Counted from the first letter of the stretch, positions 55,374-64,000 are shown. The stretch: 64,000 bases of DNA from JAXLYE01 sp046351595 (GCA_046351595.1 JAXLYE010000001.1:186001-250000); one strand, 5' to 3'. Made by a program: numbers and translations. Notes: generated by a model not told the origin, from the sequence alone.

Positions 55374-56572
55374 GGCTGCACCCGCAGCTGCGCCGAGTGG
55401 ATGCCGCGCTCGCCGCGGTCGTGCCGCTCCGAGCGGTCCGAGCGCTCGCCGCCGTCGCCAGCCGCGCCGGTGCCGGCCCGCCCGCGCGCCTGCGCCAGGT
55501 ACTCCTCCCACTTGCGGATGGTCAGCTGCTGGAACTGCGACACCGCCGGGTTAAACTCCGCGATCGGCGACTCGTAGAACTGGTCGTAGCCCTCCTGCTC
55601 TGCGACCACCGCGTCGCCGTCCTCGCGCAAGAGCGGCTTGACCAGCACGCGCTTGGCGATCGGCATGATCAGGTCCATCACCTTCGTCGGGATCGTCAGC
55701 GGCAAAACGGGCAGGCGCAGCGTCCGGAAGTAGAAGATGAAGAAGCTGCGCGTGTTCTTCTCATCGAGCGGCAGGACGAAGCAGTGGTGCTTGATCTTGT
55801 CGTCGGTGTTCGACCACTGGAACGGGTACTCGTAGCAGAGATCCATGTGGTCGGTGTTGATGCGGTCACGCGGCACGAACAGGCCCGAGATGCGGCCGGT
55901 GCCGACCTGCGTGTCGTAGCTGACGTAGACCTTGTCCTCGACCGACTCGAGCTTGGTCAGCTTGGCGTTGGCGAAGGGCCGCGAGCGGCGGTGCAGGTAC
56001 TCGTGCGTGAAGTCGCTGACGTTGTCGATCACCATCGAGTGGTGGGCGCGCCAGGTGAAGTCGACGGGGATGCACGACCAGGCGTTCTTGCCCTCGAGCT
56101 CGGGGATCTCGGGCAGCTTGTGCTTGTCGGCCATCTCGGGATCGCCGGGGAAGATCCAGATCAGGCCGTAGCGCTCCTGCACCGGGTAGCTGCCGATCTT
56201 GATCTGCTGCGGGAACGGCTTGCCGAACAGATCGTGCGGGATGGCGGCGAGCTTGCCGTCGCCCGAGAAGGCCCAGCCGTGGTACATGCAGCGCAGGTTG
56301 CAGCCGTCGACCTGGCCGAGCGAGAGCTTGACCTGGCGGTGCGCGCAGCGGTCCTCGACCGCGTGCACCTTATCGTTCTCGTCGCGGAACACGGCGATGG
56401 GGCGGCCCCAGAAGCGGGTGCCCATGGCCTTGCCGCGCTTCAGGTTGCGGCTCCACTCGACGGGGTACCAGTAGTCCGGGTGCATGCCGGCGGCGCGCGC
56501 CTTCTGGCGGCGGTTGCGCGCCTCGAGGAAGGACGGCGCGGAGGGGGCAGGGAGCGTGTCATAGCGGGTCAT
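55370..56572 (-). CDS. sdmA: Rieske non-heme iron oxygenase, sterol C-4 demethylase SdmA-like
   Basis: A 400-residue Rieske oxygenase. The [2Fe-2S] site is C-A-H-R then C-M-Y-H-G-W (residues about 72-97), and the mononuclear iron triad lies in D-N-V-S-D-F-T-H-E-Y-L-H (about 179-190). Between cyp51 and the oxidosqualene cyclase gene, it fits SdmA, the oxygenase that oxidises a C-4 methyl of sterols in Methylococcus capsulatus. The start at 56572 has GAAGGAG upstream. The C-terminal 40 residues are a charged Glu/Arg/Gly tail with repeated S-D-R-S-E-R type units. No ferredoxin or reductase is encoded beside it. The function is inferred from family and context. Confidence 0.88.
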   Translation of the reverse strand: MTRYDTLPAPSAPSFLEARNRRQKARAAGMHPDYWYPVEWSRNLKRGKAMGTRFWGRPIAVFRDENDKVHAVEDRCAHRQVKLSLGQVDGCNLRCMYHGWAFSGDGKLAAIPHDLFGKPFPQQIKIGSYPVQERYGLIWIFPGDPEMADKHKLPEIPELEGKNAWSCIPVDFTWRAHHSMVIDNVSDFTHEYLHRRSRPFANAKLTKLESVEDKVYVSYDTQVGTGRISGLFVPRDRINTDHMDLCYEYPFQWSNTDDKIKHHCFVLPLDEKNTRSFFIFYFRTLRLPVLPLTIPTKVMDLIMPIAKRVLVKPLLREDGDAVVAEQEGYDQFYESPIAEFNPAVSQFQQLTIRKWEEYLAQARGRAGTGAAGDGGERSDRSERHDRGERGIHSAQLRVQP

Positions 56573-56595
56573 GAGGATCTCCTTCCGCGCGATCT

Positions 56596-58077
56596 CTAGA
56601 GAGCGGGAGCTGCGGCTTCGGGCTTGGCGACCGCGCCGGCTGCAGCCGACGGGGCCGACGCGGCCGCGACCGTCGCGGCGGGCGCCGACGACAGCGGGAT
56701 CTGCGACGCGGGCTGGCGCCGCTTGTAGCGCACCAGGCACGGCTGGATCGGCCCCACCACGAACCCGGAGAAGTCCGGCACCGGGCGCTGGTCGACGAGC
56801 TCCATGTCGAAGTTGCGCATGATGTAGTTGATCACCGCGCGCACCTGCAAAAAGCCGAACGCCATGCCGACGCAGCGGTGCTTGCCGCCGCCGAAGGTGA
56901 TCATCGAGTGGTTCTGCTTCTTGTGCTCCGCGCGCGGCGGCGCGAAGCGGCTCGGATCGAAGCGCCACGGCTCCGCGAACACCTCGGGCAGCATGTGCGA
57001 AAGGCCCGGCGACACCATCGCCATCCAGCCCGCGGGCACCACGAAGTCCTTGTAGTAGAAGTCGCGCAGCACCTTGCGCATCAGCATGATGAGCGGCGGG
57101 TGGTGACGCTCGGTCTCGAGCGCCAGGTGCTCAAGCCGCGGCATCACGCGCAGGTCCTCGATCGTCACGTTCTTGCGCGTGCCGAGGACCGCGTCCTGCT
57201 CGGCGCGCAGCGGCGCGAGGAGCTGCGGGTGGCGCAGCATCTCGATCACGCCCCAGGCCGAGAGCACGGCGCTGGTGTGCTGGCCGCCGAACAGCGCCGC
57301 GATGATGAGGCCCGCGATCTCGTGATCGGACAGCGCCCGGCCGTCCTTGTAGGCCGACTCCATCAGCGTCTGCGTGAAGTCCTCTTCGGTCTTGCCGCTC
57401 TGCCGGCGCTCCTGCATGACGCGGCTGACCAGGCGGACGATCTCCTCGCGCGCGGCGTCGCGCTTGCGGAACGCGGGGATCGGGATGTTCGGCGCGAAGA
57501 ACGCGATGAGGTTAATGCCGAGCTGCAGGTCGTGGTAGAGCGACGCGAAGTGCGCCGACATGTTGTCGCGGAAGTCCTTGCCGAGCAGGCAGCGGCTGGC
57601 GATGAACACCGTCGCCTCGTTGGTCGAGGTGTAGATGTCGGCGGTGCCCTCGTTGCCCCAGCTCGCGAAGTAGCGCTCGAGCTCCTCGTTGAAGATGTTG
57701 ACGTAGCTGCGCAGCCGCTGCTCGCGCAGCGCCGGGAACAGGAAGCCCAGCTGCTCGCCCATCATCTCGGTCGAGCAGTCGTAGACGACGCCCTTGCCGA
57801 AGACCGGCACCATCATCTGGTAGGCCTCTTTGGCGCTGAACTGATCGTCCGGCGCGCGGAAGTAGGCCTCGTTGGCGGCGGGGCCCGAGAAGACCGCGGT
57901 CTTCTGCCCGGCCAGGTTCAGGCTGAACAGCTCTCCGAACTGACGGCGCCCGGCGGTCAAGAGCTCCAGCGGCTTGCGCTTGAGCTGGACCGCGTGTCCG
58001 AGCAGCGGCAGGTATCCGCTGTCCTTCTTGAGCAGCGGCGGCAACGTCTTGCCGTTGTGGGTGGACTCTTGGCTCAC
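56596..58077 (-). CDS. cyp51: cytochrome P450 CYP51, sterol 14-alpha demethylase
   Basis: A 493-residue P450. The heme ligand is in F-G-G-G-K-H-R-C-V-G (Cys about 402) and the ExxR helix is E-T-E-R. The CYP51 hallmarks are present: the B-prime region P-V-F-G-K-G-V-V-Y-D and the I-helix G-G-Q-H-T-S. It therefore probably removes the 14-alpha methyl of lanosterol-type sterols in three oxygenation steps. No membrane anchor is evident, as in other bacterial CYP51. The C-terminal 45 residues are an Ala-rich tail outside the fold. The start is GTG with GAGGAG (58084-58089). It lies 23 nt before the Rieske gene and 131 nt after the SDR gene. Confidence 0.95.
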   Translation of the reverse strand: MSQESTHNGKTLPPLLKKDSGYLPLLGHAVQLKRKPLELLTAGRRQFGELFSLNLAGQKTAVFSGPAANEAYFRAPDDQFSAKEAYQMMVPVFGKGVVYDCSTEMMGEQLGFLFPALREQRLRSYVNIFNEELERYFASWGNEGTADIYTSTNEATVFIASRCLLGKDFRDNMSAHFASLYHDLQLGINLIAFFAPNIPIPAFRKRDAAREEIVRLVSRVMQERRQSGKTEEDFTQTLMESAYKDGRALSDHEIAGLIIAALFGGQHTSAVLSAWGVIEMLRHPQLLAPLRAEQDAVLGTRKNVTIEDLRVMPRLEHLALETERHHPPLIMLMRKVLRDFYYKDFVVPAGWMAMVSPGLSHMLPEVFAEPWRFDPSRFAPPRAEHKKQNHSMITFGGGKHRCVGMAFGFLQVRAVINYIMRNFDMELVDQRPVPDFSGFVVGPIQPCLVRYKRRQPASQIPLSSAPAATVAAASAPSAAAGAVAKPEAAAPAL

Positions 58078-58208
58078 GATCGACTCCTCTATGGAAAAGC
58101 CCGCGCCGGCGTGCTCGTGCAGGGGGCGTGCGCGAGGCGCACCCTCGCTGCGGTCACGCGCCGGCTCGCTCAGTCAATCGAGCGCGGCGACGGCGCAGGC
58201 GGGGCGAG

Positions 58209-59378
58209 TCAGTGCGCAACCGGACAGCCGCCCGGCGGCATGTCCTTGTGCATGTGCCCGTTGCTCGAGCCCCCCTCGGCGCCGCCGCGAACGTCGGAGT
58301 ACAGCGCATCGGAGCCGCTCGCGCCGTAGCTGCCCGGCACGTCGCGGATGCGGCGCGGGTTGGGCGCCTTTATGGCACCGCGCCGCGCGTGGAAGTCATA
58401 CGCCTCTTCGAAGGCGCTGCGGATCGAGGTCGGCTGGTACCCGAGCTCGGTCTTGGCCTTGGTGAGATCGGCGCGCCGCCGCAGCTGCAGGATGCGCACC
58501 GCGCCCGGCGTCAGGCGCTGCGGGAAGTCCGGCGCGAAGCGCGTGAGCAGCGGGCTCGCGACCTCGGCGAACGCCGACATCAGCGACACTGGCAGCTTCA
58601 CCTTCGGCTTGGGCTGGCCCGTGATCTCGACCCACATGTCCATGATCTCGGGCAGCGTCAGGAACTGCGTGGCGAAGATGTACTTCTCGCCCTTGCGCCC
58701 TTTTTCCATCGCCAACACGTGGCCCTGGACGACGTCGCGGGCCGCGACGAACTCGAAGCCGCCGTCGATGTACGCGCGCAGCTTGCCGTTGGCGAAGTCG
58801 CACAGCGCGCGCCCCATGCGCGAGGGCAGGTAGTCGTGCGGACCGATGAGCGCGCACGAGGTGGCGATGCAGACGTCCAGGCCGCGCAGCGCCGCCTTGA
58901 GGACCTCGAACTCCATGAAGTTCTTGCTGCACTCGTACGGCATGATGCGCTCGAAGGGATAGAAGCGCATCTCCTCGTCGGCGGGGCGCGACGGGTTCTG
59001 GTGATCGAAGCCGACGGCGCTGAAGCTGCCGGTGCAGACGACCTTGCGCACGCCGTGGCGCTCGGCCGACTCCAGGATGTGGCGCGTGCCCGCGACGTTG
59101 GTGTCGTAGATCTCGCGCTTGTGCTTGGCGTCGCCGAAGATCGTCGAGAGCTTGGCCGCGGTGTGGTAGACGCGCTCGCAGCCGCGCACGGCGCTGTCGA
59201 CGGAGTGCGCGTCGCGCAGGTCGCCGTAGACGCGCTCGACGTCGACGCCGTCGGTCGCGCTGTTGTTGCCGCCGGGCTGCAAGAGCACACGCACCTGGTG
59301 CCCGTCTGCCAGCAGCCGGTGCATGAGGTTCGCGCCGAGGTGCCCCGTGGCGCCGGTGAGCAGGACCTTCCCAGCCAT
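58209..59378 (-). CDS. sdmB: 3-beta-hydroxysteroid dehydrogenase/decarboxylase-like SDR (SdmB-like)
   Basis: A 389-residue extended SDR. The Rossmann motif is T-G-A-T-G-H-L-G and the catalytic Y-x3-K is Y-E-C-S-K (Tyr about 147), with F-S-A-V-G before it. Its place in the sterol operon fits SdmB or the 3-beta-HSD/C-4 decarboxylase family, which follows the C-4 oxygenase by oxidising the 3-OH and releasing CO2. The C-terminus is odd: after the fold, about 50 residues end in G-H-M-H-K-D-M-P-P-G-G-C-P-V-A-H, a Cys-Pro motif like heme-regulatory motifs. AAGGAG lies before the ATG at 59378. It is the first gene of the operon; an AT-rich patch at 59418-59449 probably holds the promoter. Confidence 0.88.
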   Translation of the reverse strand: MAGKVLLTGATGHLGANLMHRLLADGHQVRVLLQPGGNNSATDGVDVERVYGDLRDAHSVDSAVRGCERVYHTAAKLSTIFGDAKHKREIYDTNVAGTRHILESAERHGVRKVVCTGSFSAVGFDHQNPSRPADEEMRFYPFERIMPYECSKNFMEFEVLKAALRGLDVCIATSCALIGPHDYLPSRMGRALCDFANGKLRAYIDGGFEFVAARDVVQGHVLAMEKGRKGEKYIFATQFLTLPEIMDMWVEITGQPKPKVKLPVSLMSAFAEVASPLLTRFAPDFPQRLTPGAVRILQLRRRADLTKAKTELGYQPTSIRSAFEEAYDFHARRGAIKAPNPRRIRDVPGSYGASGSDALYSDVRGGAEGGSSNGHMHKDMPPGGCPVAH

Positions 59379-59683
59379 CTCGCGACTCCTTCTTCTACCG
59401 TCGGTTCCGACGTGAGAGTTCTCTAAATAGGATCGGGTCACCTATACCACGGGTGAGGGGGCCCCTCAGGCGGTTTTCCGTCGACGTGCGAATGCGCACG
59501 GCACGCCCGCCGCATCGGCGAGGAGCCCGCGGCCCAGGTGGCATTTCGCACGCGCCACGCGTGCGGCGGCCGCGGTCCTGCGCGCGGATCCGGCGGGTCC
59601 CGCCCGCCTCGTCTACAGCTGGACGGGGCCTGGACGGGACCTGGACGGGCTCCGCTTAGGGGTTCCACCAGCGGAGTTTCCCC
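59379..59683. other. divergent intergenic region between the sterol operon and glgB
   Basis: About 305 bp between divergent genes. It holds an AT-rich patch (59418-59449) likely to include the sterol operon promoter and an 11-nt tandem repeat nearer glgB. GGAG (59673-59676) precedes the GTG of glgB. No gene is seen. Confidence 0.55.
59619..59651. repeat. 11-nt tandem repeat upstream of glgB
   Basis: Three units, ctggacggggc, ctggacgggac and ctggacgggct, lie 32 nt before the glgB start. The 11-nt period is non-coding and close to one helical turn. Confidence 0.85.
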
Positions 59684-61702
59684 GTGCCCGCAGCGGCGGC
59701 AGCACTCGAAGAATCCGTGCGCGCAATCGGCACGGGCGCGGGCGCCGGGCGTATGCTAGTCCACCCAATGATGCAGCGGCTTACCGACGACGATCTGTAC
59801 CTGTTCAACGAGGGTCGCCACCTGCGGCTCTACGACAAGCTCGGCGCGCACCTGGGCGAGCGCGACGGTCAGCCCGGCTGCTGGTTCGCGGTCTGGGCGC
59901 CCAACGCCAGCGCCGTCTCGGTGATCGGCGACTTCAACGGCTGGCAGCACGGCAAGACCCCGCTCGGCCAGCGCGGTCAGTCCGGCATCTGGGAGGGCTT
60001 CGTGCCCGGCGCCCACAAGGGCCAGCGCTACGTCTACCACCTCGTCAGCCAGAAGAACGACTACCGCATCGACAAGGCGGATCCGTTCGCGGTGCACGCG
60101 CAGACGCCGCCCGAGCGCGCCTCGGTCATCTGGGACCTCGACTACAGCTGGGGCGACGAGTCGTGGCTGCGCGCCCGCCGCGAGCACGGCGGCAGCAAGG
60201 CCCGCGGCGAGCCGATCTCGATCTACGAGCTGCACCTCGGCTCGTGGCGCCGCATCCCCGAGGAGGGCAACCGCTCGCTGAGCTACCGCGAGCTCGCCGA
60301 CAGCCTGCCCGGCTACGTGCGCTCGCTCGGCTTCACCCACGTCGAGCTCTTGCCGGTCATGGAGCACCCGTTCTACGGCTCGTGGGGCTACCAGGTCACC
60401 GGCTACTTCGCGCCGACGAGCCGCTACGGCACGCCGCAGGATCTCATGTACCTCATCGACGCCCTGCACCGCCACGGCATCGGCGTCATCCTCGACTGGG
60501 TGCCGTCGCACTTCCCGTCGGACGGGCACGGCCTGGGCTACTTCGACGGCACGCACCTGTACGAGCACGCGGACCCGCGCAAGGGCTTCCACCCCGAGTG
60601 GCACAGCCTGATTTTCAATTATGGTCGCAACGAGGTCCGCAGCTTCCTGCTCAGCAGCGCGATGTACTGGCTCGAGCGCTACCACGCCGACGGGCTGCGC
60701 GTCGACGGCGTGGCCTCGATGCTGTACCTGGACTATGGGCGCAAGGAGGGCGAGTGGATCGCCAACGAGCGCGGCGGCCGCGAGAACCTGGAGGCCGTGC
60801 ACTTTTTGCGCGAGCTGAACCAGGACGTCGCGCGCCACCACCCCGACGTGCTGACCATCGCCGAGGAGTCCACGGCCTGGCCCATGGTCACCGGCGAGGT
60901 GGACCACGGCGGCCTGGGCTTCGGCATGAAGTGGGACATGGGCTGGATGCACGACACGCTGAAGTACCTGGCGCTCGATCCCGTGCACCGCAAGTTCCAC
61001 CACAACCAGCTCACGTTCCGGCAGATGTACGCGCGCTCCGAGAGCTTCGTCCTGGCGCTGTCGCACGACGAGGTGGTGCACATGAAGGGCTCGCTGTACG
61101 GCAAGCTCGCCGGCGATCCCTGGCAGAAGCGCGCGTCGCTGCGGCTGCTCTACGGCTACCAGTACGCGCTGCCCGGCAAGAAGCTCCTGTTCATGGGCGC
61201 CGAGCTCGCGCAGGAGCGTGAGTGGAACCACGACGGCTCGCTCGACTGGCACCTGCTCGACGAGCCCGAGGGGCGGCCCGAGCACCGCGGCGTGCTGCGC
61301 TTCCTCTCCGAGCTCAATGCGATCTACCGGCGCGAGCCCGCGCTGTCGGCGAAGGACGACGACGAGGGCGGCTTCGAGTGGATCGAGCCGGACGATCGCG
61401 ACAACAGCGTCCTCACGTTCCTGCGCCGCGGTCGCGAGCCGCACGATGTGCTGCTCATCACGTGCAACTTCACGCCGGTGCCGCGCCCCGGCTACCGCAT
61501 CGGCGTGCCCGACCTCGACGGCACCGCCGACGCCTGGGACGAGGTGCTGAGCAGCGACGCCGCGATCTACGGCGGCACCGGCCACTTCGTGTTCGGCCGC
61601 CTGCCGACCGAGGCGGTCCCGCACCACCACCGGCAGCGCTCGATCGTGCTCACGCTGCCGCCGCTCGCGGTGGTGTTCCTGCGGCCCGCGCGTAGCGCAT
61701 GA
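59684..61702 (+). CDS. glgB: 1,4-alpha-glucan (glycogen) branching enzyme
   Basis: A 672-residue GH13 branching enzyme that forms alpha-1,6 branches in glycogen. A CBM48 domain comes first (V-I-G-D-F-N-G-W near residue 85), then the GH13 barrel with D-W-V-P-S-H-F, nucleophile Asp in D-G-L-R-V-D-G-V-A-S-M, acid Glu in I-A-E-E-S and the third Asp in L-S-H-D-E-V-V-H. The C-terminal beta domain is complete. The GTG at 59684 has GGAG upstream; ATGs at 59753 or 59768 would remove a non-conserved leader. Its TGA overlaps the next start (ATGA), so it is coupled to the GH57 gene. Confidence 0.96.
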   Translation: MPAAAAALEESVRAIGTGAGAGRMLVHPMMQRLTDDDLYLFNEGRHLRLYDKLGAHLGERDGQPGCWFAVWAPNASAVSVIGDFNGWQHGKTPLGQRGQSGIWEGFVPGAHKGQRYVYHLVSQKNDYRIDKADPFAVHAQTPPERASVIWDLDYSWGDESWLRARREHGGSKARGEPISIYELHLGSWRRIPEEGNRSLSYRELADSLPGYVRSLGFTHVELLPVMEHPFYGSWGYQVTGYFAPTSRYGTPQDLMYLIDALHRHGIGVILDWVPSHFPSDGHGLGYFDGTHLYEHADPRKGFHPEWHSLIFNYGRNEVRSFLLSSAMYWLERYHADGLRVDGVASMLYLDYGRKEGEWIANERGGRENLEAVHFLRELNQDVARHHPDVLTIAEESTAWPMVTGEVDHGGLGFGMKWDMGWMHDTLKYLALDPVHRKFHHNQLTFRQMYARSESFVLALSHDEVVHMKGSLYGKLAGDPWQKRASLRLLYGYQYALPGKKLLFMGAELAQEREWNHDGSLDWHLLDEPEGRPEHRGVLRFLSELNAIYRREPALSAKDDDEGGFEWIEPDDRDNSVLTFLRRGREPHDVLLITCNFTPVPRPGYRIGVPDLDGTADAWDEVLSSDAAIYGGTGHFVFGRLPTEAVPHHHRQRSIVLTLPPLAVVFLRPARSA

Positions 61703-64000
61703 TGGAGTCCATGTTCAGCGGCCCGCGCTACGTCTGCCTCCACGGCCACTTCTACCAGCCCCCGCGCGAGAACCCCTGGCTCGACACCGTCGAGGTCCAG
61801 GACTCGGCCGCTCCCTACCACGACTGGAACGAGCGCGTCACCGCCGAGTGCTACGAGCCCAACGCCTTCGCCCGCATCCTCGACGGCGAGGGCCGCATCG
61901 CGCGCATCGTCTCGAACTACACGCGCATCAGCTATAACTTCGGGCCGACGCTGCTGTCGTGGCTGCAGAGCGCGGCGCCGCGCGTGCACGAGGCCATCGT
62001 GCGCGCCGACGCCGACAGCCAGCACCGCTTCGCCGGGCACGGCTCGGCGCTGGCGCAGGGCTATAACCACATGATCCTGCCGCTGGCCAACCGCCGCGAT
62101 CAGCGCACGCAGGTGATCTGGGGTGTGCGCGACTTCACGCTGCGCTTCGGCCGCCCGCCCGAGGGCATGTGGCTGCCCGAAACCGCGGTCGACATCCCGA
62201 CGCTGGAGGCGCTGGCCGAGCATGGCATCCGCTTCACCGTCCTGGCGCCGCACCAGGCCGCGGCGGTGCGACCGCGCCAAAACGGCCAGCCAATCGGTCA
62301 GCCAATCGGTCAGCCAATCGGTCAGCCAATCGGTCAGCCAATCGGCCAGGCAGACGCGCCGTGGCAGGACGTGCGCGGCGGCCGCATCGACCCGCGCCTG
62401 CCGTACGAGGCGGTGCTGCCGTCGGGGCGGCGGATCGCGCTGTTCTTTTACGACGGGCCGATCGCGCGCGCCGTGGCGTTCGAGCGGCTGCTCAACCGCG
62501 GCGAGGATCTGGCGGGCCGGCTGCTCGGTGCCTTCCGCCCCAACCCGCCGGAGCTTCCGCCCGACGCGCCGCAGCTCGTGCACATCGCCACCGACGGCGA
62601 GACCTACGGCCACCACCACGCCTTCGGCGAGATGGCGCTGGCCTACGCGCTGAGCTACCTCGAGCAGCGCGCCGACGTGCGCCTGACAAACTACGGCGAG
62701 TTCTTGGCGCTGCACCCGCCGCAGCACGAGGTGCAGATCGTCGAGAACACGGCGTGGAGCTGCGCGCACGGCGTCGAGCGCTGGCGCGCGGACTGCGGCT
62801 GCAACAGCGGCGGCCAGCCCGGCTGGCACCAGCGCTGGCGCGGCCCGCTGCGCCAGGCCCTGGACGAGCTGCGCGACCGCTCGGCGCCGCTGTTCGAGGA
62901 GCGGGCCGCCCCGCTGCTGCGCGATCCGTGGGCCGCGCGCGACGCCTACATCGACGTCATCAACGATCGCAGCGACGAGAGCCGCGAGCGCTTCCTCGCC
63001 GCCCACGCCCGCCGCGCGCTGTCCGCGAGCGAGCAGGTGACGGTGTGGAAGCTCCTGGAGCTGCAGCGCCACGCGCAGCTCATGTACACAAGCTGCGCCT
63101 GGTTCTTCGACGACATCTCGGGGCCCGAGGCGACCCAGAACCTGCACTACGCGGCGCGCGTGCTGCAGCTCGGCCGCGAGGTGCTGGGCGTCGACCTGGA
63201 GCCGCAGTTCCTTCAGCAGCTCGCGCAGGCGCCGTCGAACCAGCGCGACGTCGGCGACGGCCGGACCCTGTTCGAGCGTGAGGTGCGGCCGTCGCTGGTC
63301 GACCTCAACACCGTCGCCGCGCACTACGCGCTGACCTCGCTGTTCCGCCGCTACGAGCCCGAGGAGTTTTTGCACTGCTACCTCATCCGCCGCAGCGAGT
63401 ACCTGGCGCGGCAGGCTGGCCGCGTGCGCCTGTGCCTGGGCCGCGCCACCGTCGCCTGCGCCGTGACCCGGGAGTCCGCCGAGGTCAGCTTCGGCGCGCT
63501 GCACCTGGGCGACCACAACCTGAGCGGCGGCGTGCGCAGCAGCCCTTCGGAAACCGCCTCCGCGACGCAGCAGGCCGGGCTCTATCAGACGCTGGTGCAC
63601 GAGCTCTTGCCGCCCTTTGCGCGCGCCGATCTGCCCGAGGTGCTGCGCGCCCTCGACCGCAACCTCGGCCCGTCGCTGTACTCGCTGCGCTCGCTGTTCC
63701 GCGACGAGCAGCGGCGGGTGCTCGGCCAGGTGCTAGCCGCCACGCTCGCCGACGTCGAGGCCGAGTACCGCCAGATCTACGAGGTGCACGCGCCGCTCAT
63801 GCGCTTCCTGCTCGACCTCAACGCGCCGCAGCCGCTGGCCCTGCGCGCCGCCGCCGAGCAGGCGGTCAATACCCGGCTGCGCGCCGCGCTCGCCCGGCCC
63901 GAGCCCGACCTCGGCGAGGTGGTGGAGACGCTCGATGAGGCGCAGCGCACCGGCGTGCGGCTCGACGAGCAGGCGCTCAACTTCGCGCTGACCGAGGCGC
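61699..64000 (+). CDS. GH57 glycosidase with DUF3536 region (3' truncated by the window)
   Basis: The frame opens at the ATG at 61699, overlapping the glgB stop by 4 nt, and stays open to the window end (767 residues visible). The start H-G-H-F-Y-Q-P-P-R-E-N-P-W, the G-M-W-L-P-E-T-A-V-D segment with the likely nucleophile Glu, and I-A-T-D-G-E-T-Y-G-H are typical of the GH57/DUF3536 branch. The long helical C-terminal region, with C-A-W-F-F-D-D-I-S-G and L-N-T-V-A-A-H-Y-A, corresponds to DUF3536. GH57 enzymes cleave or transfer alpha-glucans, so with glgB it points to glycogen metabolism. A QPIG repeat insert (62287-62346) interrupts the catalytic domain near residue 197. Confidence 0.92.
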   Translation, partial: MMESMFSGPRYVCLHGHFYQPPRENPWLDTVEVQDSAAPYHDWNERVTAECYEPNAFARILDGEGRIARIVSNYTRISYNFGPTLLSWLQSAAPRVHEAIVRADADSQHRFAGHGSALAQGYNHMILPLANRRDQRTQVIWGVRDFTLRFGRPPEGMWLPETAVDIPTLEALAEHGIRFTVLAPHQAAAVRPRQNGQPIGQPIGQPIGQPIGQPIGQADAPWQDVRGGRIDPRLPYEAVLPSGRRIALFFYDGPIARAVAFERLLNRGEDLAGRLLGAFRPNPPELPPDAPQLVHIATDGETYGHHHAFGEMALAYALSYLEQRADVRLTNYGEFLALHPPQHEVQIVENTAWSCAHGVERWRADCGCNSGGQPGWHQRWRGPLRQALDELRDRSAPLFEERAAPLLRDPWAARDAYIDVINDRSDESRERFLAAHARRALSASEQVTVWKLLELQRHAQLMYTSCAWFFDDISGPEATQNLHYAARVLQLGREVLGVDLEPQFLQQLAQAPSNQRDVGDGRTLFEREVRPSLVDLNTVAAHYALTSLFRRYEPEEFLHCYLIRRSEYLARQAGRVRLCLGRATVACAVTRESAEVSFGALHLGDHNLSGGVRSSPSETASATQQAGLYQTLVHELLPPFARADLPEVLRALDRNLGPSLYSLRSLFRDEQRRVLGQVLAATLADVEAEYRQIYEVHAPLMRFLLDLNAPQPLALRAAAEQAVNTRLRAALARPEPDLGEVVETLDEAQRTGVRLDEQALNFALTEA
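62287..62346 (+). repeat. 12-nt in-frame tandem repeat (QPIG)5 in GH57
   Basis: Five 12-nt units of cagccaatcggt (the last ends ggc) encode Gln-Pro-Ile-Gly. Four are identical. The repeat sits between conserved strands of the GH57 domain. Confidence 0.95.

Overview
The window is GC-rich DNA (mostly near 70% G+C by eye) from a bacterium of the Myxococcota. The grounds are a MYXO-CTERM-type sorting tail on the first protein, many lipoproteins with Cys-rich, MopE-like or FG-GAP repeats, two Lon proteases, an MglA-like GTPase with a Roadblock-like protein nearby, and a bacterial sterol gene cluster of the kind reported from several myxobacteria. I cannot name the genus. Most of the window is chromosomal housekeeping and envelope functions. 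I saw no rRNA, tRNA, CRISPR array, prophage or insertion sequence.

Layout. 1-14.5 kb: envelope genes. These are a truncated MYXO-CTERM surface protein, an alpha-2-macroglobulin lipoprotein followed by a second lipoprotein and a small gene, an FG-GAP lipoprotein, PBP1C (classically linked to alpha-2-macroglobulin), a DUF4388/J-like regulator and an AI-2E-type permease. 14.6-21.3 kb: an unusual large nucleoside-phosphorylase-like protein, an AT-rich spacer, a Cys-rich repeat lipoprotein and a GH1 glycosidase. 21.3-29.7 kb: two overlapping CNNM/CBS transporters, then a translationally overlapping set Lon - MglA-like GTPase - histidine kinase, with a Roadblock-like gene divergent from it. 29.8-41.7 kb: a PEGA membrane protein, an unrecognised 597-residue protein, a PhoU-like protein, a RodZ-like HTH protein, a monoacylglycerol-lipase-like hydrolase, a TPR lipoprotein, TrpS, a Pro-rich repeat lipoprotein, a CAP-domain protein and RNase T2. 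41.7-46.8 kb: a second, canonical Lon, a 63-codon gene with a strong ribosome binding site, and ParA-ParB closed by a perfect 24-bp hairpin. 46.9-50.5 kb: a two-gene membrane signalling candidate, consisting of a pseudo-receiver/GHKL ATPase and a double STAS/zinc-ribbon/TM/PDZ protein. 50.7-59.4 kb: the sterol cluster with a sulfoquinovosidase-like GH31 enzyme behind it. 59.7-64 kb: glycogen branching enzyme overlapping a GH57/DUF3536 enzyme that runs off the window.

The most striking system is the sterol operon, read right to left on the minus strand: an SDR resembling SdmB, CYP51 (14-alpha demethylase), a Rieske oxygenase resembling SdmA (C-4 demethylation) and an oxidosqualene cyclase with the DCTAE catalytic motif. 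Together they could turn oxidosqualene into a C-14/C-4 demethylated sterol intermediate. Squalene epoxidase and the sterol reductases are not in this window.

A second theme is genomic. At least six otherwise conserved proteins carry perfect or near-perfect in-frame tandem repeats of 9, 12 or 15 nt that their families normally lack (AI-2E permease, Lon, alpha/beta hydrolase, STAS protein, GH31, GH57). This suggests an active process of in-frame minisatellite growth in this genome.
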